Below, in pieces: positions 36,021 through 44,489 of a stretch of DNA of 64,000 nucleotides. The DNA is from Planctomycetota bacterium (GTDB taxonomy: Bacteria > Planctomycetota > UBA1135 > UBA2386): assembly GCA_016794035.1 (NCBI GenBank), contig JAEUHS010000119.1, forward strand, positions 58,558 through 122,557. The letters run 5' to 3'. Both the position numbers and the translations under genes were made by a program. Every line of letters starts with the position of its first letter. Position 1 is the stretch's first letter. The notes under the pieces are model-generated. The model made no database searches, was not told the DNA's origin, and was given only the letters and a program-made list of their open reading frames with translations.

Positions 36021-38030
36021 ATGCGAACACGAGGCAAGGTTGCGGCGCCGGCGCGGCGATCGCCGCGATGGCTGGGCATGCTGCCGTTCCTGCTGGTCCT
36101 GTGCGCCGGAGTGGTCGCGTGGTGGGGCGTGTGGCGCGGCGAGTTCCTGTTCGACGACGGTCCTGCGATCGAGGAGAACCAGGCGCTGCAGGCCGGCGAC
36201 TGGTGGGGGGCGGCGTTCGGCGAGACCCACCAGCCGTTGGCCAACCGGCCGCTGAGCTGCGTGTCGCTGGTGATCGATCTCGCCCTGTTCGGGCCGGGTC
36301 CGTTCGGACCTCACCTGACCAACCTGTTGCTGCACCTGGGCAACGCGCTGCTGCTGCTGGCGACGCTGCGCCGCGTCCTGCTGGCGCCCAACCTCGCGGG
36401 CCGCTTCACCGCATCCGGCGCGACGGCACTCGCGACGGCCGTGGCCGCGGTCTGGGTCGTGCACCCGTTGGCCGGCGACGCGGTGGCCTACGCGACCCAG
36501 CGATCCACGCTGCTGTTCTCGGGGTTCTTCCTGCTGGCGTTGCATGCCTCGGTGCGCGCCGACGTCGCCCGAACGGCCGCCGGCGCGGGCCGCTGGCGGC
36601 TGCTCGTGTGGGTGGCCGTCGCCGGTGGCATGGCCAGCAAGGAGGAGATGGTGGCGGCGCCGCTGCTGCTGGTGCTGTTCGAGCGGGCGTTCCTGGTCTC
36701 GTCCTGGTCCGCGATGCGCGCACGTATCGGTCGGTATCTCGCGTTGGCATGCACATGGGTGGTCCTGGGCGCGTGCGTGACCCTCGGACCGGGCAACTCG
36801 ACCGTCGGCTTCCACACCGAATCGCGCATCGGCCCGCACGAGTGGCTGATGACCCAGGCCGGTGTGGTCGCGCAGTACCTGCGCCTGTCGTTGTGGCCTC
36901 ACCCGCTGCGCGGCGCCTACGACTGGGACATCGTTCGCACCCTCGGCCCGTGCGTGCTGCCGGGCCTGGTGGTCGTCGCGCTGCTCGTCGGCACGGCGGC
37001 ATGCTGGCGACGATGGCCCTGGTGGGGCTGGCTCGGGGCGATGTTCTTCCTGCTGCTGGCGCCGACCTCGACGATCCTGCCGATCGACACCGAGGTGGTC
37101 GCCGAACGGCGTGCCTATCTGCCGATGCTGTTCCCGATCGTCACCCTGCTCGTCGCGGGCCGCGGCTGGCTGCAGGCCGGCATCGGGCAGGCGACTCGAT
37201 GGCTGGGGCCGGCGGTGGTCGTCGCCATCCTGGTTGCCCTGACGTCGGTGACCCGCGGGCGGGTCGCCGTGTATGCCGATGGACCGACCTTCTGGGCCGA
37301 CGCGTTCGCCAACCGCGACCCCGCGAGCCGCTCGTTCCTGGCGTCCCAGCTCCTGTGCAGCCATGCCACCATGCTCTGTCGACAGGGTCGCTTCGACGAG
37401 GCGAACCTGCTGTTCGACGAAGCGATGCAGTGTGCGCGGCCATCGGCGATCACGCGCATGTACCACGCGACATCGCTGCAGCAGCGTGGCGACAGCGACG
37501 CGGCGATCGCCGCCTTGCGGCAGCTCGTGCACGAGTACCCTGCGGAAGGATCGGTGTTCGGCGAACTCGGCAGTGCCCTGATGCGGACCTACCAGCCGGG
37601 CCGATGGGCCGAGGACGATGCGCGGCTCGTGGAAGCGGAGTCGGTCCTGCGGCGCGCCGTCGCCCTGCGGCCCGGTCGCGCCTCGTACTGGAACTCCCTG
37701 GGCAACGTGCTCAGTGCGCGCGGCCGGCTGGCCGAGGCCGAACCGGCGTACCGACGCAGCACCGAGCTGACCACCGACCACCCGGAGGTGTACTTCCGTC
37801 GCGCCGCGGTGCTCGAGCAGCTCGGCCGCGGGGACGAGGCGGCGCCGATGTTCGCGCGGCTGCTCGCGGCCCGGCCCGGCGACGTGGCGCTGCGGCTGCG
37901 GCTGGCCGAGATCGACGTCGGCCGGCGCGACTTCGCCGCGGCGCGTGCCCTGCTCGCCGAGGTGCTCACGCTCGACCCGCAGAACGCGCGGGCGATCGCG
38001 CTGCAGCGTCAGTGCGCCGGCGGTCGCTGA
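36021..38030 (+). CDS. TMTC-like multi-pass membrane protein with TPR repeats
   Basis: 669-residue protein: about ten membrane helices in the first 430 residues, then TPR units to the end. The membrane part has features of the TMTC/O-mannosyltransferase-like group: a first loop with an acidic pair (FLFDDGPAIEEN), RPLSCVSLVIDLALFG, then PFGPHLTNLLLHLGN, and MASKEEM. TPR signatures include LGNVLSARGRLAEAEPAYRRS and AAVLEQLGRGDEAAPMFARL. Probably glycosylates exported proteins; the TPR part may bind them. A TAAGGT element lies nine bases before the ATG. Codon use seems slightly less GC-extreme than neighbours by eye. Confidence 0.8.
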   Translation: MRTRGKVAAPARRSPRWLGMLPFLLVLCAGVVAWWGVWRGEFLFDDGPAIEENQALQAGDWWGAAFGETHQPLANRPLSCVSLVIDLALFGPGPFGPHLTNLLLHLGNALLLLATLRRVLLAPNLAGRFTASGATALATAVAAVWVVHPLAGDAVAYATQRSTLLFSGFFLLALHASVRADVARTAAGAGRWRLLVWVAVAGGMASKEEMVAAPLLLVLFERAFLVSSWSAMRARIGRYLALACTWVVLGACVTLGPGNSTVGFHTESRIGPHEWLMTQAGVVAQYLRLSLWPHPLRGAYDWDIVRTLGPCVLPGLVVVALLVGTAACWRRWPWWGWLGAMFFLLLAPTSTILPIDTEVVAERRAYLPMLFPIVTLLVAGRGWLQAGIGQATRWLGPAVVVAILVALTSVTRGRVAVYADGPTFWADAFANRDPASRSFLASQLLCSHATMLCRQGRFDEANLLFDEAMQCARPSAITRMYHATSLQQRGDSDAAIAALRQLVHEYPAEGSVFGELGSALMRTYQPGRWAEDDARLVEAESVLRRAVALRPGRASYWNSLGNVLSARGRLAEAEPAYRRSTELTTDHPEVYFRRAAVLEQLGRGDEAAPMFARLLAARPGDVALRLRLAEIDVGRRDFAAARALLAEVLTLDPQNARAIALQRQCAGGR

Positions 38031-38046
38031 GGCGTCGTCGTGGCGC

Positions 38047-39510
<1,464 letters not shown>

Positions 39511-39602
39511 GGGCACGGATCCTACGGTGCCGGTGGCCGGCGTTCGTCACCGCGTTCGCGCTCGCGGCGTGCCGCAGGCCCGCACGGTATCGTGCGCCCG
39601 CG

Positions 39603-39950
39603 ATGCCCTACGACCCCGCCCGCCACGGTCCGCGCCGCATCGTCGGGCCCGGTTTCCACGCCGCGGTGCACGAACTGGTGCGCGCCGTGCCGCCGGGCCG
39701 GGTGGCGACCTACGGCGACCTCGCCGCCGCGCTCGGCAACGCGCGGGTCGCGCGCCACGTCGGCTTCGCGCTCGCGGCCGCACCCGACGACGGCAGCGTG
39801 CCGTGGTGGCGCATCGTCGCCGCCGGCGGCCGGCTCGCCCGCGCGGGCACCGCGGCGGCGAAGCGGCAGACGGCGCGGCTGCGGCGCGAAGGCGTGGTTG
39901 TGCGCGGCGATCGCGTCGCCGACTTCGGCGGTCGGCGCTGGACGCCGTGA
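39603..39950 (+). CDS. alkyltransferase-like (ATL) DNA repair protein
   Basis: 115-residue protein with only the DNA-binding domain of O6-alkylguanine-DNA alkyltransferases: GRVATYGDLAAALG helix-turn-helix and RHVGFALAA. The active-site PCHR is replaced by PWWR (P67-R70), so W68 stands in the cysteine position. Known ATL proteins carry tryptophan here, bind O6-alkylguanine without repairing it, and hand the lesion to nucleotide excision repair. The usual histidine is also replaced (W69). A TATCGT element lies nine bases before the ATG. Divergent from the aminopeptidase gene. Confidence 0.88.
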   Translation: MPYDPARHGPRRIVGPGFHAAVHELVRAVPPGRVATYGDLAAALGNARVARHVGFALAAAPDDGSVPWWRIVAAGGRLARAGTAAAKRQTARLRREGVVVRGDRVADFGGRRWTP

Positions 39951-39953
39951 CCG

Positions 39954-42539
39954 TCACTTCGGCGCGGTCGCGAACGCCGCCCGCACGCGCACCGCGCGCG
40001 CGAGTCCGTCGCGCGACTGCAGCACCTTCTTGCGCACGTCGTCGCTGAGTTCCGTCGTGGCCAGGAACTCGTCGACGATCGCCAGCGCTGCCGGGGAGCT
40101 GTGGCCGTTGACGAACGCGTCGAGCCACGCGGGCATGAAGAAGATGCGGCGGTTCTGCTTCACCCAGTCGACCTGCGCCAGCGCCTTGCCGAGATACGGC
40201 AGCGTCAGCTCCTCCTGGCCGCGCCAGTGGAACCACGACAGGCTGTCCTGGGTCCACTGCTCGGGCGGCGTGTCGAGCTGCAGGTACAGCTGCCAGTACT
40301 CGGCCTTCGCGGCGGCGGTCGGCGTCGCGGCGCGCGCGAGGAACAGTTCCTTGCCGACGTCCTCCTTGGCGAACGTCTGCTGCAGCCGTTCGATCTCGCC
40401 GTCGTCCTTGCCCGCGGCCAGCAGCGCGGCGGCGGCGAGGAAGCGGTCCTGCTTGCCGATCGGGGCGGCCACCATCGCGCGGCACATGGCGTCCACCGGC
40501 GCACCGCCGCTGTTGCGCGCCAGGTAGCGGAAGATCGGCATCTGGCGGGCCGGGTCCTGTTCGAGTCCGAGCTGCTGCAGCAGCAGTTCGGTGGCGCGGT
40601 CGCGCAGCGGCTGGCCGCGTTCCGGCGACAGGTAGCGCTGCAGCGTCGTCGCCAGCAGGTCGAGCAGCCAGCCGTGCGTGTCGGCGTCCGTCTCGCGCGC
40701 CAGCAACGAGAGCAGCGTCGTCGCGAACGCGGCGGGGTCGAGTTCGGCCTCGCGCACCGCTTCGCTCAGCGCCTGCGTGCCGACGGCGCGCACCAGCGGA
40801 TCCGGCTCGTCGGGCAGGTGCGACAGCAGCCAGGCGCGACTCTGCGCATCCGGCAGGAACTGGCCGTAGGCGACGTCGTGCGGATTGGCCAGGATCGCCG
40901 CCGGCGCGGCCTTGCCGACCAGGTCCGCGATCTCGATGCGTTCGGCGTCGCCGCCGACGTGCAGCGTCTGCCGACCGCCGGCGAGGTCGAACACCAGCAG
41001 TTCGAGGTCCAGCGGCCAGGTGCCGTCGCCGCCGACGGCGCGTTGCACGACGCTCGCGGCCGTGACCAGACCGTCGGCGTCGCGCGTCCACTCGACGCGC
41101 ACCTGCGGCATCGACGGCGCCAGCAGCCAGCGCTCGGACCAGCGGCCGAGGTCGGCGCGGGCGGCGCCCTCGAGCGCGGCGGCGAGGTCCTGCCAGTCGG
41201 CGTTGCCGAACGCGTGCTGTTCGAGGAACCGCTGGAGTCCCTGCTGGAAGACCTTCGCGCCGAGCCGCGCGTGCAGTTCGCGCAGCACCGCCGGCGCCTT
41301 GTTGTAGACGATCGCGCCGTAGGCCGACTTCGCGTCGGCGAGATTCTGCAGCTCCTGGAACACCGGCGTCGTGCCCGGCGTGCCGTCGACCTCGTAGGCG
41401 CGCGGCTTGACGCGCTGCAGGAAGCGCAGCCACGACTTCCGCTCCGGTTCGAGCGCCTCGAGCGCCTGGAAGCCGAGGAACGTGGCGAAGCCCTCCTTGA
41501 GCCAGAGGTCGTCGAACCAGCGCATCGTCACCAGGTTGCCGAACCACTGGTGGCTGAGTTCGTGGTAGACGAGCGTGCTGCGGCGCACGAGCTCGGCGTC
41601 GGTCGCCGGGTGGTCGAACAGCAGCGCGGTCTCGCGATAGAAGATCGCGCCCGCGTGCTCCATGCCGCCGTACGGGAAGCCCGGCAGCAGCACCAGGTCG
41701 AGCTTGCCGAACGGATAGGGCACGCCGAACTGCGCGGCGAGCCAGCGCAGGCCCTCCGTGTGCATGGTGACGAGCCGTTCGCGATCGAGGTAGGGCACCT
41801 GCGACTCGCGCACGAACACCCGCATCGGCTGCGTGCCGTCGAGTCCGGGCAGCTGCGGGTTGCCGCCGTCGACGACGGTGAACGGACCGCACGCGAACGC
41901 CATCAGGTAGGTCGGCAGCGGCTGGCTCGGGGCGAACTGCCACAGCGTGCCGATCGCGGCGGGGCCGCCTTCGGCGCGGGTCTCCACCCGCGGGGTGTTG
42001 GCGACGGCGGTCCAGTCGCTCGGCAGGTCGAGTTCGACGCGGAAGCGCGCGCGCAGGTCGGGCTGGTCGAAGCACGGGTACAGCCGGTGGGCGTCGGCCG
42101 GCACGACCAGCGTGTAGTAGTACTCGCGACCGTCGGCCGAGTCGCGATAGACCGACAGCGGCGTGCCGGTGGCGCCCACCTTCGAACGGAAGTTCGCGTG
42201 CACGCTGTTGCGACCGCGCACCAGCAGGTCGGGCGGCAGCAGCACGTGGTCGTGCACCGCGCTCGGCACGGTCGAGCGGCCGTTGACGCGCAGCTCGGCG
42301 AGCTCGTCGCCGCCGAAGTCGAGCACCAACGGCGCCTGCAGATCGCGGTCGTCGGGCAGCACGAAACGCAGCCACACGGAGCCACGCACGTCCTTGGCGC
42401 CGGCCTCGAGCCGGAAGCGCAGGTCGTATTCGACGTCGCGCACGACGGCTGCCCGCTCGCGGGCGAGGGCGCGGTCGACACCGGGGAGGGGGTCCTGGGG
42501 CACGACGGAACCTGACAGGGCGAGGGCGAGCGCGAGCAT
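39954..42539 (-). CDS. M1-family metallo-aminopeptidase, secreted
   Basis: 861-residue zinc aminopeptidase. A short signal peptide (MLALALALSGSVVPQ) indicates export. The catalytic HELSH (326-330) is followed by the third zinc ligand E349 in LKEG. The substrate-binding exopeptidase motif reads GGMEHAG (291-297) instead of the common GAMEN. A later YNKAPAVLREL contains the conserved tyrosine region. The C-terminal helical domain extends to the end. Removes N-terminal residues of extracellular peptides. Tandem with M17 in the same region, which fits protein scavenging. Confidence 0.92.
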   Translation of the reverse strand: MLALALALSGSVVPQDPLPGVDRALARERAAVVRDVEYDLRFRLEAGAKDVRGSVWLRFVLPDDRDLQAPLVLDFGGDELAELRVNGRSTVPSAVHDHVLLPPDLLVRGRNSVHANFRSKVGATGTPLSVYRDSADGREYYYTLVVPADAHRLYPCFDQPDLRARFRVELDLPSDWTAVANTPRVETRAEGGPAAIGTLWQFAPSQPLPTYLMAFACGPFTVVDGGNPQLPGLDGTQPMRVFVRESQVPYLDRERLVTMHTEGLRWLAAQFGVPYPFGKLDLVLLPGFPYGGMEHAGAIFYRETALLFDHPATDAELVRRSTLVYHELSHQWFGNLVTMRWFDDLWLKEGFATFLGFQALEALEPERKSWLRFLQRVKPRAYEVDGTPGTTPVFQELQNLADAKSAYGAIVYNKAPAVLRELHARLGAKVFQQGLQRFLEQHAFGNADWQDLAAALEGAARADLGRWSERWLLAPSMPQVRVEWTRDADGLVTAASVVQRAVGGDGTWPLDLELLVFDLAGGRQTLHVGGDAERIEIADLVGKAAPAAILANPHDVAYGQFLPDAQSRAWLLSHLPDEPDPLVRAVGTQALSEAVREAELDPAAFATTLLSLLARETDADTHGWLLDLLATTLQRYLSPERGQPLRDRATELLLQQLGLEQDPARQMPIFRYLARNSGGAPVDAMCRAMVAAPIGKQDRFLAAAALLAAGKDDGEIERLQQTFAKEDVGKELFLARAATPTAAAKAEYWQLYLQLDTPPEQWTQDSLSWFHWRGQEELTLPYLGKALAQVDWVKQNRRIFFMPAWLDAFVNGHSSPAALAIVDEFLATTELSDDVRKKVLQSRDGLARAVRVRAAFATAPK

Positions 42540-42597
42540 CCGGACCGCAGAGGCTATCCGGGGCGCGCCGCCGGTGTCGATCGTGGCCGCCGCCGAA

Positions 42598-42930
42598 TCA
42601 GGCGTGCTGCGCCCACGCGGCGGCCAACGTCGCGGCCGTGATCGCCATGTGCGACGCGTGCCAGACCGGCCGACCGTTCGCGAACAGGATCGCCTGGGGC
42701 GACTCGTGTCGCACGCCGCAGCGCTCGGCGATGCCGCGCGCGGCGGGCCGGTCGGCGATGACGTCGACCAGCGCCGTCGGCGCATCGGGATGGCCGGCGC
42801 AGAACGCCCGGTATTCCTCGTAGGCCGCCGCGCTGATCGGACAGGCGGTGCTGTGCTTGAACAGCAGCATGCGCGGCTGTTGCAGCGCACATTCGAACTC
42901 GGCCAGGTCGTGCACGGTTTGCTGCACCAT
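42598..42930 (-). CDS. YtxJ/BrxC-like thioredoxin-fold protein (DUF2847)
   Basis: 110-residue monothiol thioredoxin-fold protein. The family motif FKHSTACPIS carries the single redox cysteine C30, followed by the short helix AAAYEEY. The conserved RHESPQAILF contains the cis-proline. In Firmicutes this family (YtxJ, BrxC) works with bacillithiol in removing protein mixed disulfides. Preceded by an AGAGGA ribosome site. Divergent from the YciI-domain lipoprotein. Confidence 0.88.
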   Translation of the reverse strand: MVQQTVHDLAEFECALQQPRMLLFKHSTACPISAAAYEEYRAFCAGHPDAPTALVDVIADRPAARGIAERCGVRHESPQAILFANGRPVWHASHMAITAATLAAAWAQHA

Positions 42931-43042
42931 CGGTTCCTCTTCCGTCGCCTTCCGTCGTTGCCGGAGGCGCGCGTGATGCTAGTCGCGGCGATCGGCCGTG
43001 CAACCTTCGGGTTCGCGTCGCGGGCCGCTAGCATGCCGACCC

Positions 43043-43047
43043 GGAGG
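43043..43047 (+). promoter_or_regulatory. strong ribosome binding site fixing a GTG start
   Basis: GGAGG five bases before GTG 43053 decides the start of the YciI-domain lipoprotein. A TAGCAT -10-like element lies just upstream at about 43029. It is one of the clearest Shine-Dalgarno sites in the window. Confidence 0.6.
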
Positions 43048-43052
43048 TTACC

Positions 43053-43760
43053 GTGCCGTTCCGCCGTCGATCCATCGCCGCCCTGCTCCCGCTCTGCCTC
43101 GCAGCATGTCAGTCCGCGCCCGGGTCGGCGCCGCGGCTGGAGCTGACGCTGGTGCTGCTGAAGACCGGCCCGCGCGCGCAGCCGTTGTCGGACGCCGAGA
43201 GCAAACAGGTGTTCGGCGGCCACTTCGGCAACATGCAGAAGCTGGCGCGCGAACGGCAGCTGCTGCTGGCCGGCCCGTACGGGGCACAGAAGTCGGATCC
43301 GCGGCTGCGCGGTCTGTTCGTGCTCGACACCGCCGACCCGGTGCGCGCGCGACAGCTCGCCGAGACCGATCCCGGGTTCCAGGCCGGCGTGTTCGCGCTC
43401 GAGTACCACACGCTGTCGACCGCGGCGCCGCTGCGCGCGGTGCTGGCCGCCGAACTCGCCGACCAGGAGGCCGCGCGGGCGGCGGGGCGCACGCTGTCAC
43501 CCGGCGACGGCTGCCGCAACTACGTGCTGCTGACGGTCGAGGACGGCGCCGCCGCGCAGCGGGAACTCGCGGGCCATCCATCGGTGCTCTGGCTCGCGCA
43601 GCTCGACGGCACGCGCGCGCTCGTGCTGCTCGACGCGGTCGATCGGGTCGCCGCGCAGGCGCTGGTGCAGCCGCTGCTGCAGCAGCTCGGCGCGATCCGG
43701 CTCGACGAGTGGTTCGCCAGCGGCCACCTCGCCGATCTGCCGCGGCCGTCGGGCGGCTGA
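43053..43760 (+). CDS. lipoprotein with YciI-like domain
   Basis: 235-residue protein. A signal peptide with lipobox LAAC (CLAACQSAP) precedes a YciI-type ferredoxin-like domain (about 30-125). The characteristic GGHFGNMQKLARERQLLLAGP holds the family histidine, and the end of the domain reads LAETDPGFQAGVFALEYHT. The C-terminal half (about 145-235) has a similar size and strand pattern (NYVLLTVE) but no clear motif, and could be a second diverged copy. YciI proteins are normally cytoplasmic and of uncertain function, so export is unusual. GTG start supported by a GGAGG site. Five bases upstream of the oxygenase gene. Confidence 0.78.
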   Translation: MPFRRRSIAALLPLCLAACQSAPGSAPRLELTLVLLKTGPRAQPLSDAESKQVFGGHFGNMQKLARERQLLLAGPYGAQKSDPRLRGLFVLDTADPVRARQLAETDPGFQAGVFALEYHTLSTAAPLRAVLAAELADQEAARAAGRTLSPGDGCRNYVLLTVEDGAAAQRELAGHPSVLWLAQLDGTRALVLLDAVDRVAAQALVQPLLQQLGAIRLDEWFASGHLADLPRPSGG

Positions 43761-43764
43761 GCCC

Positions 43765-44358
43765 GTGGCCGGCCACACGCTGCACCCCGACGCGTTCGGC
43801 GGCGACTACCTGGCGCTGCTGCGGCAAGGCATCCGCCGCAGTCGCTACTTCACGACCAACAACCTGAACCGCGACTTCGTCGGCACGCGCGGGTTCTCGA
43901 TCGTCTTCCATGCCGGCGCGCGCGACCGCGTGATCGCCGACTTCCCGTGGTGCGAGCCGTTCCTCGCGCGCGCGCTGCGCGGCGACTGCAATGCGTTCTA
44001 CCTGAACCCGCTGCAGCTGCAGCTGGGCTCGCACGTCGCGCCGCACATCGACCGCAGCCTGCGTGCGTACGTGCTCGACATCGATCCGCCGTTGCAGGTC
44101 AGCGTGCTCTACGTCGACGTGCCGAAGGACCTGCGCGGCGGCGAACTCGTGCTGCGCCGCGGCAGGAAGTTCCTCGGCCGCGTGCCGCCGCGCGAAGGCC
44201 TGCTGGTGCAGTTCGACGGCGACCTCGAGCACGGCGTCGAGCGCGTCGACGCCGAGGGCCTGCGGCTCAGTCTGGTCTGCGAGCAGTACCTGCTGTCCGA
44301 GCAGCAGCTGGCGATGGTGCCGCCGTACCGCATCGAGTCGCGCGCGAAGGCCTATTGA
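43765..44358 (+). CDS. 2-oxoglutarate/Fe(II)-dependent oxygenase
   Basis: 197-residue prolyl-4-hydroxylase-like dioxygenase. The iron facial triad is readable: H94 and D96 in PHIDRS and H156 in DLEHGVERV, with R167 as the probable 2-oxoglutarate ligand. The strand VSVLYVDVPKDLRGGELVL is typical of the 2OG-FeII_Oxy fold. GTG start at 43765, four bases after the preceding stop, gives operon linkage with the YciI lipoprotein. Cytoplasmic; substrate unknown, hydroxylation of a protein or small molecule. Confidence 0.88.
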   Translation: MAGHTLHPDAFGGDYLALLRQGIRRSRYFTTNNLNRDFVGTRGFSIVFHAGARDRVIADFPWCEPFLARALRGDCNAFYLNPLQLQLGSHVAPHIDRSLRAYVLDIDPPLQVSVLYVDVPKDLRGGELVLRRGRKFLGRVPPREGLLVQFDGDLEHGVERVDAEGLRLSLVCEQYLLSEQQLAMVPPYRIESRAKAY

Positions 44359-44404
44359 GACACGTGCGGGCAACGCGCTGCGCCCGTCGATGCCGGAGCT
44401 GACG

Positions 44405-44423
44405 GCGCTGCGCGCCGCAGCGC
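44405..44423. terminator. hairpin between convergent genes
   Basis: Perfect 8-base inverted repeat GCGCTGCG / CGCAGCGC with a three-base loop, midway between the oxygenase stop (44358) and the kinase stop (44490) on the other strand. A plausible two-way terminator; no T tract. Confidence 0.4.
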
Positions 44424-44489
44424 AGCGGCGAGCGGCCGGGTCGCAGCGTGGTGCCACGCCTCGGGGACCGTGTCCGCACGGATGGAGCA

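Noticed and set aside
42939..42957. Short direct repeat (CTTCCGTCG twice) before ytxJ
   Set aside because: Two copies only, partly the antisense of the ribosome binding site; not evidence of a repeat element or an operator.
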